A stretch of 64,000 nt of DNA. Source: Xenophilus sp. AP218F. GTDB taxonomy: Bacteria; Pseudomonadota; Gammaproteobacteria; Burkholderiales; Chromobacteriaceae. The stretch's first letter is position 1; the number at the start of each line of letters is the position of its first letter. The notes below the pieces were generated by a model. The model worked only from the letters and a program-made list of their open reading frames with translations, was not told the DNA's origin and ran no database searches. The translations under genes were made by a program, and so were the position numbers. Location of the stretch: NCBI GenBank assembly GCA_002213445.1, contig NJIE01000026.1, positions 1 to 64,000 on the forward strand. The letters run 5' to 3'. Below, piece after piece: positions 32,149 to 40,602 of the stretch.

Positions 32149-32550
32149 TTACTCAACTAAATTGTGCGCGTTTTGCGGTTGCAGGGCAAGCCAGGCGCAT
32201 AACTGGGGGTGCAGCGCCGCGCCGGGGAGGCGACGCAGCTCGTCCAGCGTCAGCGCCACGGTTTCCGCCACCTCTGCGCCCAGTTCCATCTGTGCCGGCC
32301 AGTCGGCCAGAAACACATGGCAAGGCTCGTTTGCCAATCGATACGCCCCCAGGGCGCGCAGAGCCGCGGCGCAAACGCCCAATTCCTCCCAAAGCTCGCG
32401 TTGCGCCGCAGCCAGCGCCGACTCGCCCTCCTCGATGCCGCCCCCCGCGGCGAAATCGAGGCAGCCGGGACTATCCGCGTCATCCCAGGCGCGGCGCTGC
32501 CACAGATAGCAGCCATCTCGCTCGATCAGTATCAACGCGCAGCCAACCAT
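32149..32550 (-). CDS. Nudix hydrolase
   Basis: 133 residues with a complete Nudix box: G-x5-E-x7-RELWEELGV (about 51-73, beginning GGGIEEGESALAAAQRELWE). It removes nucleoside diphosphate-linked moieties; the substrate is unknown. ATG 32550 was picked because AAGGA lies just upstream; the open frame further upstream does not look like the family. It is probably cotranscribed with fpr (20-bp spacing) and is divergent from the isoaspartyl peptidase gene by 89 bp. Confidence 0.85.
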   Translation of the reverse strand: MVGCALILIERDGCYLWQRRAWDDADSPGCLDFAAGGGIEEGESALAAAQRELWEELGVCAAALRALGAYRLANEPCHVFLADWPAQMELGAEVAETVALTLDELRRLPGAALHPQLCAWLALQPQNAHNLVE

Positions 32551-32639
32551 ATTCCATCCTTTCAAAGCCGTTGCGGCGCGCGCATCGACAGCGGCGCCCG
32601 AGCCAAGCACAATGACATTTTTCGCGAAAGAAAACCACC

Positions 32640-33566
32640 ATGACCATCGCACTGGCCCTGCACGGCGGCGCCGGCACGCTGCGCCGCAGCGAGCTCTCTC
32701 CCGCCGACGAACAGCGCTATCGCGCCGGACTGGAGGCGGCCTTGCAGGCTGGCTACCGCGTGTTGCGACAGGGAGGCGCGGCGCTGGACGCCGTCTGCGC
32801 CAGCGTCTGCGCGCTGGAAGATGACCCGCTGTTCAACGCCGGGCGCGGTTCGGTGTTCACGCTGGCCGGCGCGCAGGAAATGGAAGCGGCGGTGATGGAC
32901 GGCAGCCGCCAGGACGCCGGCAGCGTCACCGGGCTGTCCACCGTGCGAAATCCGGTGCTGCTGGCGCGCGCGGTGATGGAACGCAGCCCGCACGTGACGC
33001 TGGGCTTCGCCGCGGCCGAGGACTTCGCCCGCCGCATAGGCCTGCCCACGCAAGCGCCCGGCTACTTCCACACCGACAAGCGCTGGCAGGCCCTGTTGCT
33101 GGAAAAGGAAAGACTGGCCGCCGGCGGCGACGACGCGGATATTCCGGAAGACCGCAAGCACGGCACGGTGGGTGCGGCGGCGCTGGACGCGCAAGGCCGG
33201 CTGGCGGCGGCGACTTCCACCGGCGGGCGCACCGCCAAATGGCCGGGCCGCATCGGCGACACGCCCGTCATCGGCGCCGGCACCTGGGCCGACGCGCATT
33301 GCGCCGTCTCCGCCACCGGCCACGGCGAATCCTTCATCCGCTGCGCGGCGGGGCATGAAATCTCGGCGCGGATGCGCCTGGCGGGAATGAGCCTGGAGCA
33401 GGCTTGCGACAGCGTGGTCCACGACGAGCTGCTGCGCCTGGGCGGCAGCGGCGGCGTCGTGGCCGTGGACCGCGCCGGGCGGGTCAGCCTGCCCTTCAAT
33501 TGCGAGGGCATGTACCGCGCGGCCATCGACGGCGAAGGCCGCCGGACGCTGGCCATCTACCGCTGA
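32640..33566 (+). CDS. iaaA: Isoaspartyl peptidase / L-asparaginase (plant-type, Ntn hydrolase)
   Basis: 308 residues. The N-terminal ALHGGAG block, DDPLFNAGRGSVF (about 60-72) and MEAAVMDG match the alpha subunit. The autoproteolysis site and nucleophile is Thr176 in KHGTVGAAALD. Downstream, TSTGG, RIGDTPVIGAGTWAD and SATGHGE follow the beta-subunit pattern. The precursor should cleave itself to expose Thr176 and then hydrolyse isoaspartyl dipeptides and asparagine. It ends 8 bp before the converging nitronate monooxygenase gene. Confidence 0.93.
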   Translation: MTIALALHGGAGTLRRSELSPADEQRYRAGLEAALQAGYRVLRQGGAALDAVCASVCALEDDPLFNAGRGSVFTLAGAQEMEAAVMDGSRQDAGSVTGLSTVRNPVLLARAVMERSPHVTLGFAAAEDFARRIGLPTQAPGYFHTDKRWQALLLEKERLAAGGDDADIPEDRKHGTVGAAALDAQGRLAAATSTGGRTAKWPGRIGDTPVIGAGTWADAHCAVSATGHGESFIRCAAGHEISARMRLAGMSLEQACDSVVHDELLRLGGSGGVVAVDRAGRVSLPFNCEGMYRAAIDGEGRRTLAIYR

Positions 33567-33573
33567 TGGCGGT

Positions 33574-34623
33574 TCAGCGATAGGCGGCCAGCCATTCTTC
33601 GTGCAGCCGCGCCGCCAGTTCGGCCGCCGGCAGCTCGCGGGCGGCGGCCACCCCTTCGCCCGCCCACATCGATAAATACTCGCCGCGACCGGCCTGGGCC
33701 GCCGCAGCCCTGAGCGGCGCGCTGAGCGCGTTCATCGCCGGATAGTCCGGCAAGTCCGCCTCCCACGCCGCCATGCGGCGCATGTAGTCGTTTTCCAGAC
33801 CGCGCGCCAGCCGGCCGGAAAAAGCCCGGGTCAGCCGGGTGCCCCCCGCCGCGGCCAGGCCTTGCCGCCAAGCGGGCGAAACGGCGGACTCGGGACAACG
33901 CAAGAACGCCGTTCCCAGCTGGCAAGCCTGCGCGCCGTGACGCATCGCCGCCGCCATGTCGCGGCCGTTCATGATCCCGCCGGCGGCGATCACCGGCAGC
34001 GGCAGGTTCTGCGCCAGTTCGTACACCAGCGACAGCATCGGCCGCAGCGACTGCTCGGCCGGGCCCAGAAAAGTGCCGCGATGGCCGCCGGCTTCGCGGC
34101 CCTGGGCGCAGACCGCGTCCGCCCCCAGCTCGGCCCAGGCCAGCCCCTCGCCCAGATTGGTGGCGGTGCCGACCACGGCGATGCCGGCTTTCCTCAGGGC
34201 CGAGAGCTGCCTGGCGTCGAGTATGCCGAAGGTAAAGCTGGCCACCTGCGGCCGGGCCTCGATCAAGGCCTCCAGCTGCCGGGAAAACGGCTCGCAAAAG
34301 CGGGCCGGCGCGACCGGCGGCGGCAAGCCAAGCTCGGCGTGCAGGGGCGCGAGACGCTCCAGCGCGCGCGCCAGCCGCGCCTCGTCATGTTCCGGTTCGT
34401 CAGGCTGCACGAACAGATTGATGCCGAAAGGCCGCTCGCTCAGCGCGCGCAGCGCGGCCGCTTCGCCAAGCAGCGCCTCCGGCGACAGCATGCCGCCGGC
34501 CAGAAAGCCCAGCCCGCCGGCATTGGACACCGCCGCCGCCAGCCGCGGCGTGGCGGCGCCGGCCATGGGCGCTTGCCACAAGGGCAACTTCAACTGCAAA
34601 CGCTGCGTCAACGTCGCGGCCAT
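33574..34623 (-). CDS. Nitronate monooxygenase (2-nitropropane dioxygenase-like)
   Basis: 349 residues, TIM-barrel flavoprotein. LWQAPMAGAATPRLAAAVSN (15-34) is the class signature, with GGLGFLAGG next. The catalytic-His region and the FMN-phosphate stretch follow in QGREAGGHRGTF (about 175) and VIAAGGIMNGRDMAAAM (about 218). It probably oxidises nitronates with FMN and O2 and so detoxifies propionate-3-nitronate. It begins 27 bp after the trans-sulfuration gene stop on the minus strand, so the two are likely an operon. Confidence 0.87.
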   Translation of the reverse strand: MAATLTQRLQLKLPLWQAPMAGAATPRLAAAVSNAGGLGFLAGGMLSPEALLGEAAALRALSERPFGINLFVQPDEPEHDEARLARALERLAPLHAELGLPPPVAPARFCEPFSRQLEALIEARPQVASFTFGILDARQLSALRKAGIAVVGTATNLGEGLAWAELGADAVCAQGREAGGHRGTFLGPAEQSLRPMLSLVYELAQNLPLPVIAAGGIMNGRDMAAAMRHGAQACQLGTAFLRCPESAVSPAWRQGLAAAGGTRLTRAFSGRLARGLENDYMRRMAAWEADLPDYPAMNALSAPLRAAAAQAGRGEYLSMWAGEGVAAARELPAAELAARLHEEWLAAYR

Positions 34624-34649
34624 GCCGCTCTCCTCGAATGCGGGCGGGC

Positions 34650-35795
34650 TCAGTCAGCCAGCGCCTGTTTGATATCGGCCAGGATGTCGTCGATATCCTC
34701 GATGCCGACCGACAGGCGCAGACCGCCTTCGACGATCCCCAGCGCCGCCTTCTGCTCCGGCGGCATGCCGCCGTGCGACATGGTGTAGCTGTGATTGACC
34801 AGCGACTCCACCCCGCCCAGCGATTCCGCCAGCGCGAACAATTCCAGCCGCTGCACGAAGCGGTTGGCCGCCTCGCGCCGGTTATCCTTCAGCTGGATGG
34901 TGACGATGCCGCCAAAGCGGCGCATCTGGCGGCGCGCCAGCTCGTGCCCCGGGTGCCGGGCCAGCCCCGGGTAATAGACCTTGTCCACCAGCGGGTGCCC
35001 GTCCAGCAAGGCCGCCACCTGCTCGGCGTTGTCGCAGTGGCGCTCCATGCGCAGCGCCAGCGTCTTCAGCCCGCGCAGGGTCAGGAAGCAATCCTGCGGA
35101 CCGGGAACCGCGCCGGCCGCGTTCTGGATGAAGCGGATGTCCTGATACAGCGCCGGATCGCTCACCGCCACCAGCCCCAGCAGCACATCGGAATGGCCGC
35201 CCAGATATTTGGTGGCGGAGTGCACCACCACGTCCGCGCCCATCTCCAGCGGCCTTTGCAGATAAGGGGTGGCAAAGGTATTGTCCACCGCCACCCTCAC
35301 GCCGCGACGGCGGGCGATGGCGGCCAGCGCGGCGATATCGACCATGCCGAGCAAGGGATTGGTGGGCGACTCCAGCCAGAGCAGGCGGGTTTGCGGGGTG
35401 ATGGCTTCCTCCAGCCGCTCCGGCTGCGACAGATCGACAAAGCTCACCTTGACGCCCTGCGGCGCCATCACCCGGGTCAGCAGGCGGTAGGCGCCGCCGT
35501 AGAGATTGGCCAGCGCGATCACTTCGTCGCCCGGCTTGAGGCAGGCCCGCAGCACGGCATCGATGGCGGCCATGCCGCTGGAAAAGGCCAGAGCGTGGCC
35601 GGCGCCTTCCAGACTGGCCAGGCAGCCTTCCAGCGCCGCGCGCGTGGGCGTGCCGGTGCGGGCGTAGGAGAAGTCCATCGCCTCGCCGATCTCCTGGAGT
35701 TCGAACACCGAGGTCTGGTACAAGGGCGGCATCACCGCCCGATTATGGTCGGCGCTGTCGTAGCCGGCGTGGATGGCGCGGGTAGCGAATTTCAC
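34650..35795 (-). CDS. metB: Cystathionine gamma-synthase/beta-lyase family PLP enzyme
   Basis: 381 residues. FSSGMAAIDAVL (about 71-82) is the cofactor phosphate loop. VAVDNTFATPYLQ (about 169) carries the PLP Asp, and SATKYLGGHSDVLLG (about 192) the Schiff-base lysine. SLGGVESL (about 331) matches the C-terminal family motif. MetB, MetC-like and O-acetylhomoserine sulfhydrylase members are hard to separate by reading; the layout and length fit cystathionine gamma-synthase or a gamma-lyase. It makes or breaks cystathionine in the methionine-cysteine pathway. First gene of a likely operon with the nitronate monooxygenase gene. Confidence 0.83.
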   Translation of the reverse strand: MKFATRAIHAGYDSADHNRAVMPPLYQTSVFELQEIGEAMDFSYARTGTPTRAALEGCLASLEGAGHALAFSSGMAAIDAVLRACLKPGDEVIALANLYGGAYRLLTRVMAPQGVKVSFVDLSQPERLEEAITPQTRLLWLESPTNPLLGMVDIAALAAIARRRGVRVAVDNTFATPYLQRPLEMGADVVVHSATKYLGGHSDVLLGLVAVSDPALYQDIRFIQNAAGAVPGPQDCFLTLRGLKTLALRMERHCDNAEQVAALLDGHPLVDKVYYPGLARHPGHELARRQMRRFGGIVTIQLKDNRREAANRFVQRLELFALAESLGGVESLVNHSYTMSHGGMPPEQKAALGIVEGGLRLSVGIEDIDDILADIKQALAD

Positions 35796-36029
35796 AAAAA
35801 CTCCTAAAAATCATATGCTTGGAATGAATTGCCCGACAATCTAACCAGCGCGCTCGACAAATTACCTATTTGCCATGCGAGCTTCATCTATTTACCAGTA
35901 TTTCAGCGCATATGCGAACAATTATCGCCAAAAATGCCTTGATTTTCGCCAAGCCGCCGCGGTTTTTTACTTTACATGACGACGCTTTAGGGCTATTTTG
36001 CAGCGTTTCGCATTCAAACGATCGTACGC

Positions 36030-37784
36030 ATGAAGCTAGAACGCGCTTTTGACATCCTGAAGCACCAGCTCGAAACACATCCCCGCTCCGACTGCCTGGC
36101 TGCAAAATCCGGCAAGCAGTGGCGGATGCTGTCCACCGAGCAAGTGCAAGACACTGTCAACCGCGTCAGTCTGGGCCTGCTGGATCTGGGCATCAGCCGT
36201 GGCGACAAGGTGGCGATAGCCGCCGACAACAGCATCGAATGGATCCTGGTCGATCTGGCCCTGCAGCAAGTCGGGGCCGTCAGCATACCGCTGTATCCGA
36301 CCATCACCCTGGATGATGCACGCTATATCCTGTCTCACGCCGAGGTCAAGCTGGCCTTCGCCGGCACCGCCGCGCTGCAGCGCAAGCTGCACGAAGCCTT
36401 GGGCAAACTGTCCTGCCCGATCTACGGCCTGGCGGACCTGGAAGGCGTGCCGTCCTGGCGCGAAATCGCCGAACGCGCCGACCTTGCCCGCATGGACGAG
36501 CTGTCGGCGCTGCGCGACAGCATCCAGCCGGACGACGTTTACACCATCATCTACACCTCCGGCACCACCGGCCGCTCCAAGGGCGTGATGCTGAGCCACC
36601 GCAACGTGGTCAGCACCGTGGTCGCCACCGCGGCCTTCACCGGCCTGCCGCACGGCACGTGCCGCGCCATCAGCTTTTTGCCGCTGTCGCACATTTTCGA
36701 ACGCGCCGGCGTGTTCTACTACCTGTACAGCGGCACCGGCATCTATTTCTCCAGCGTGGAGTGCCTGTCCTCGGCCATGGCCGACGTCAAGCCGCACACC
36801 TTCAGCGCCGTGCCGCGCGTGCTGGAGAAAGTGCATGAAAAGCTGGTGGGCAAGGCTCGCGACCTGACCGGCGCCAAACGCCGCCTGTACCTGTGGGCGC
36901 TGGAGCGCGCGGAAAACTTCAATCCCAACGCCCCGCGCTCGCCGCTGGAAGCGCTCAAGCACCTGCTGGCCGACAAGCTGGTCTACAGCAAGTGGCGCGC
37001 CGCCATGGGCGGCGAGCTGCAGTCGATCAACGTCGGCTCCGCCGCGCTGCAGCCGCGCCTGGCGCGCATGTTCTGGGCCGCCGGCATCGCCGTGGCCGAG
37101 GGCTACGGCATGACCGAAAGCTCGCCGGTGATCTCAGCCAACCCGTTCAACGCCGAAGGCGTGCGCATCGGCAGCGTCGGCCTGCCCCTGCCCGGCGTGG
37201 AAGTGCGCCTGGCCGACGACGGCGAAATCCTGGTGCGCGGCGACAACGTGATGGTCGGCTACTACAAGGAGCCGGAACTCACCGCGGAGGCGCTGCAAAA
37301 CGGCTGGCTGCACACCGGCGACATCGGCGTGATCGAACACGGCTACCTGCGCATCACCGACCGCAAGAAGGAGATGTTCAAGACCTCCAACGGCAAGTAC
37401 ATCGCTCCGCAGGCGCTGGAAAACAAGCTGAAGGAGTCGGCCTTCATCGACCAGATCATGGTGGTGGGCGACGGCCAGAAATACGCCGCCGCGCTGATCG
37501 TGCCGCTCTACGAAAAGCTGAAGGAATGGTGCGCCGAGCAGGGCGTCGCCTATACCACCGACGGCGAAATGGCGCGCCACCCCAAGATCGTCGAGCTGAT
37601 CGACCGCGAAATCAAGCGCTTCAACCGTTACTTCGGCAGCTGGGAACACATCAAGAAGTTCTCGCTGCTGGAAAAGCCATGGTGCGTGGACGCCGGCGAG
37701 CTGGCGCCTACCCTCAAGCTGCGCCGCAAGGTGATCGCCGAGCGTTGCCGCTCGATGATTGAAAGCATGTACATCCATGCTTGA
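36030..37784 (+). CDS. Long-chain fatty-acid-CoA ligase (AMP-binding)
   Basis: 584 residues. The P-loop is YTSGTTGRSKGVMLSH (about 174-189). The adenylate motif is GYGMTESSPVIS (about 357), and HTGDIGVIEHGYLRITDRKKEMFKTSNGKYIAP (about 427-460, in blocks) gives the A8 hinge region and catalytic Lys loop. It activates fatty acids to acyl-CoA. The gene is more like the FAA1/ACSBG-type long-chain ligases than E. coli FadD. It is preceded by a 234-bp spacer divergent from the metB-like gene and ends at a strong terminator. Confidence 0.88.
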   Translation: MKLERAFDILKHQLETHPRSDCLAAKSGKQWRMLSTEQVQDTVNRVSLGLLDLGISRGDKVAIAADNSIEWILVDLALQQVGAVSIPLYPTITLDDARYILSHAEVKLAFAGTAALQRKLHEALGKLSCPIYGLADLEGVPSWREIAERADLARMDELSALRDSIQPDDVYTIIYTSGTTGRSKGVMLSHRNVVSTVVATAAFTGLPHGTCRAISFLPLSHIFERAGVFYYLYSGTGIYFSSVECLSSAMADVKPHTFSAVPRVLEKVHEKLVGKARDLTGAKRRLYLWALERAENFNPNAPRSPLEALKHLLADKLVYSKWRAAMGGELQSINVGSAALQPRLARMFWAAGIAVAEGYGMTESSPVISANPFNAEGVRIGSVGLPLPGVEVRLADDGEILVRGDNVMVGYYKEPELTAEALQNGWLHTGDIGVIEHGYLRITDRKKEMFKTSNGKYIAPQALENKLKESAFIDQIMVVGDGQKYAAALIVPLYEKLKEWCAEQGVAYTTDGEMARHPKIVELIDREIKRFNRYFGSWEHIKKFSLLEKPWCVDAGELAPTLKLRRKVIAERCRSMIESMYIHA

Positions 37785-37805
37785 AGCGGCCTAGCCGGAT
37801 GAAAC

Positions 37806-37832
37806 AAGCCCCGCGATGCGCGGGGCTTTTTT
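37806..37832 (+). terminator. Rho-independent terminator of the acyl-CoA ligase gene
   Basis: GCCCCGCG and CGCGGGGC pair perfectly around ATG and are followed by six Ts. It lies between two convergent genes. Confidence 0.88.
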
Positions 37833-37849
37833 GCGTCCGGCGTGCCGGA

Positions 37850-38518
37850 TCAGCGCTGATGGGCGAGGTTCAGGCGCCGCTCCACCCGCTGCTGAACGCG
37901 CTCGAAGGCGGCGCTGAGCAGCCAGTAGATCGCCGCGGCGGCCAGATACAGCGGCAAAGGCTGAAAGGTTTGCGCGATCACTTCCTTGGTCGCCAACATC
38001 AGCTCGGTCACCGTGATCACCGAAACCAGCGAAGTATCCTTGATCAGGGAAATCAGGCTGTTGGATAGGCTGGGCACCGACAGGCGCAAGGCCTGCGGCG
38101 CGATGATGAAGCGCATCGTCTGCCACCAGGACAGCCCCAGCGAAAACGCCGCATCCCACTGCCCTCTGGCCACGCCGGCGATGCCGCCGCGCAGGCTCTC
38201 CGACAGGTAAGCCGCCACGTTCAGGGTCAGCGCCAGCACGCCCGCCGGCACCGGGTCCAGCTCCAGTCCGACGCCGGGCAGACCGTAATAGATGACGAAG
38301 ATCTGCACCAACAGCGGCGTGCCGCGCATGGCGCTGACGTAAAACGCCGCCAGTTCCGACAACAGCGGCACCCGCGCCACTCGCGTCAACGCCACCACAA
38401 AGCCCAACGCCAGGCCCAGGACCATGGCGATAACGGCGAACATCACCGTATAGCCCGCGCCCTTGAGCATCACCGGCAATGCGGCTTCAAACAAGGCTAT
38501 CCATTGCTGCATGCCCAT
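37850..38518 (-). CDS. Polar amino acid ABC transporter permease
   Basis: 222 residues with about five membrane helices. The EAA loop reads AAFSLGLSWWQTMRFIIAPQALRLSVPSL (about 141-170, in blocks), the classic HisMQ-family signature. It resembles cystine permease TcyL/YecS, though substrate cannot be fixed. It follows the binding-protein gene on the minus strand, separated by a terminator-like hairpin. No ATPase gene is adjacent, since the next minus-strand position is occupied by the convergent ligase. Confidence 0.88.
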   Translation of the reverse strand: MGMQQWIALFEAALPVMLKGAGYTVMFAVIAMVLGLALGFVVALTRVARVPLLSELAAFYVSAMRGTPLLVQIFVIYYGLPGVGLELDPVPAGVLALTLNVAAYLSESLRGGIAGVARGQWDAAFSLGLSWWQTMRFIIAPQALRLSVPSLSNSLISLIKDTSLVSVITVTELMLATKEVIAQTFQPLPLYLAAAAIYWLLSAAFERVQQRVERRLNLAHQR

Positions 38519-38525
38519 CTTTCCT

Positions 38526-38560
38526 CAAAAACCGACGCCCCTGCGCGCAGACAGGGGCGT
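38526..38560 (-). terminator. Intra-operon terminator-like hairpin
   Basis: On the minus strand ACGCCCCTG pairs with CAGGGGCGT (arms 38552-38560 and 38535-38543). CGG and TTTTT (38526-38530) follow. It lies between the binding-protein gene and the permease gene. It could end most transcripts and keep the binding protein in excess. Confidence 0.65.
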
Positions 38561-38585
38561 ATCGTCGCCGCGGAGCCGGCAGAGA

Positions 38586-39371
38586 TTATTTGGCCGTCGC
38601 GCCCGGCGCCCTGGAGACGTCCGCGTCGAACCATTTCAGCGAAATCTTGCGGAAGCTGCCATCGGCCTTCATATCGCTCAGCGCCTTGTCGATGGCCGCC
38701 TTGAATTTCGGATTGCCCTTGGCGAACGGAATGGCCATCGTCGCCACCTCGCCCACCGGCGCGCCGGCCTTGAGCGGCAATTTGGCCTGCTTGATGGCGA
38801 ACGGGATCAGCAAGCTATCGTTGAGCGCCGCGTCCAGCCGGCCCGCCGCCAGATCCTGAAGATATTCCGGCGCGCCCGGATAAGTCTTCACCTCGACGCC
38901 GGCCACGGCCTTGGCCATGTCGGCGTAATTGCTGCCCTGCCCCACCCCCAGCTTCTTGCCCTTCAAATCATCCAGGCCCTTGAAGCCGCGGGTTTCGCTC
39001 TTGCGCACGATCAGCTGCGCGCTGGAGTAGGTATAGGGCTGGCTGAAATCGAACACCGCCTTGCGCTTGTCGGTCACCCCCACCTGGTTGACGACGATAT
39101 CGAACTTGCCGGACTGCAAGCCCGCCAGCAAGCCGCTCCACTCGGCGGTGGTGAACTCGGGCTTGACTTTGAGACGCTTGGCGATTTCAGCGGCGATCTC
39201 GACGTCAAAGCCGGCGAGCTGCTGCTTGGCGTCCTTGAAATTGAACGGCGGGTACGTTCCCTCCAACGCGATCTTCAGACTGCCGCGCTGCTTCACCGTA
39301 TCCAGCAAATCGCCGGCGACAGCATGGCCAACCACTCCCAGCAGCGCCAGCGCGAGTATCCATTTCCTCAT
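38586..39371 (-). CDS. Periplasmic amino acid-binding protein of ABC transporter
   Basis: 261 residues. The signal peptide is MRKWILALALLGVVGHAVAG with cleavage after AVA. LKIALEGTYPPFNF (about 32-45), GFDVEIAAEIAKRL and VVNQVGVTDKRKAVFDFS are the family-3 solute-binding blocks (SBP_bac_3, cystine/FliY-like). It should bind an amino acid, perhaps cystine, in the periplasm. ATG 39371 follows AAAGG by about 9 bp; longer upstream frames do not look like signal peptides. Confidence 0.9.
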   Translation of the reverse strand: MRKWILALALLGVVGHAVAGDLLDTVKQRGSLKIALEGTYPPFNFKDAKQQLAGFDVEIAAEIAKRLKVKPEFTTAEWSGLLAGLQSGKFDIVVNQVGVTDKRKAVFDFSQPYTYSSAQLIVRKSETRGFKGLDDLKGKKLGVGQGSNYADMAKAVAGVEVKTYPGAPEYLQDLAAGRLDAALNDSLLIPFAIKQAKLPLKAGAPVGEVATMAIPFAKGNPKFKAAIDKALSDMKADGSFRKISLKWFDADVSRAPGATAK

Positions 39372-39454
39372 TTCAATATAACCTTTTGCGATAAAGTTTT
39401 TAAAAAATATTGATTGCAAGAATATCAGCGCCAACCTGCTTTGTAAAACGGAAT

Positions 39455-39489
39455 GAAAAAAGCCGTTCGATCCCTGCTCGAACGGCTTT
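39455..39489 (-). terminator. Rho-independent terminator downstream of wzz-like gene
   Basis: AAGCCGTTCGA and TCGAACGGCTT form perfect 11-bp arms (39460-39470 and 39478-39488). A T run follows on the minus strand (A run 39455-39460). It lies just after the minus-strand wzz-like gene. Confidence 0.85.
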
Positions 39490-39509
39490 GAAGAACAGCC
39501 GGCGTCGTC

Positions 39510-40505
39510 TCAGCTCACGGCTTGCGGCTGAATCTGCCGCCGCCAGGCCGGCCACTGCTCTTTCAGCAGCGCAAACAGCACCGCCAACATCAGGCCCGCC
39601 AAACCGGACATGACCACGATCAGCGCGCGCTTGGGCGAACTCTTCTCCAGCGGGGCCGCAGCCGGCAATACAATCTGCACGTCCTGCCGCTCCAGCACCT
39701 TGGCTACCTGGATCTGCTTTTGCAGCTCGCGCACCATGGCGCGGTTGAAATACAGATTGCGCAAAGCCGTCAGTTGCTCCGGCGGCAGACGGTAAACCTG
39801 CGAGTTGGCTTTTTCCAGCTCGGCGCGGATCTGCAAAATCGACGCCTGGACGTTGCCCAAAGCCACCGAGTCCGTCTGCGCCTGGCTCATCGCCAATTGC
39901 GCTTCCAGGCTGGCGAAGCTGCTGACGATTTGCGTGGAGATATTGTCCAGCGCCGCTTCCCGATTGGGAATCAAGCGCGCGACGTCTTTCGCCGCCTTGT
40001 CCAGCTCGCGCTGATTCACCCCCAGCCGGCCCTGCAAGGCATACAAACGCTTGCTCTGCTCGGTCAGATGCGCATCCAGAATCTGCTGGCGAGTCTGTTC
40101 CGCCAAGAAGTTGGCTATCTGCGCCGCGACTTCGGCATCCCCGTCCGTCACGTTGACTTGCAGCAACCCCTCCTTGGTGGGCGACAACTTGAGCCTGTCC
40201 CCAAGCGCCAGCAAGGCGGCGCGTTCGTTCTCAGCCTGGTAGCGCTGCTGCAGCTGAAAGCGCTGCGCCGCCAGCCTCATCACCGCCGGGCTCTGCGCGA
40301 TCGACGCGCCGCCCGCCGCTCCCAACGGCGGCGGCACCACCAGCGAAACACTGGCCGTGTACTGGTTGGGCAACAGCAGGCTCACGCCCGTCGCGCACGC
40401 CGCCGCAAACAGCGGAATCAAGACCAACATCTTCCAATTGCGCACGATGAAACCGATGATGTCGCCCAGACTGATCTCATCGGACTCTTGCCGAATCTCA
40501 CTCAC
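39510..40505 (-). CDS. wzz: Wzz-type polysaccharide chain-length determinant
   Basis: 331 residues. SLGDIIGFIVRNWKMLVLIPLF leads into the first membrane segment (about 12-40), with PNQYTASVSLVVPP just after it. A long periplasmic helical region of about 220 residues contains QAENERAALLALG and a coiled-coil-like QTDSVALGNV. A second membrane segment lies near the C terminus (VVMSGLAGLMLAVLFALLK), preceded by PKRA. Wzz sets O-antigen modal length with Wzy. It starts at GTG 40505, preceded by GAGGAAG; the longer frame upstream is poor. It is 22 kb from the other O-antigen genes. Confidence 0.82.
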   Translation of the reverse strand: MSEIRQESDEISLGDIIGFIVRNWKMLVLIPLFAAACATGVSLLLPNQYTASVSLVVPPPLGAAGGASIAQSPAVMRLAAQRFQLQQRYQAENERAALLALGDRLKLSPTKEGLLQVNVTDGDAEVAAQIANFLAEQTRQQILDAHLTEQSKRLYALQGRLGVNQRELDKAAKDVARLIPNREAALDNISTQIVSSFASLEAQLAMSQAQTDSVALGNVQASILQIRAELEKANSQVYRLPPEQLTALRNLYFNRAMVRELQKQIQVAKVLERQDVQIVLPAAAPLEKSSPKRALIVVMSGLAGLMLAVLFALLKEQWPAWRRQIQPQAVS

Positions 40506-40602
40506 CTTTAGCTTCCTCTTGTCGCATCCGATCACACGGTCGCCATTTTCACATGCCACCGTAAAAATGGCGCGGCAATTTTGCCGCGCCATCCCGAAAT
40601 CA

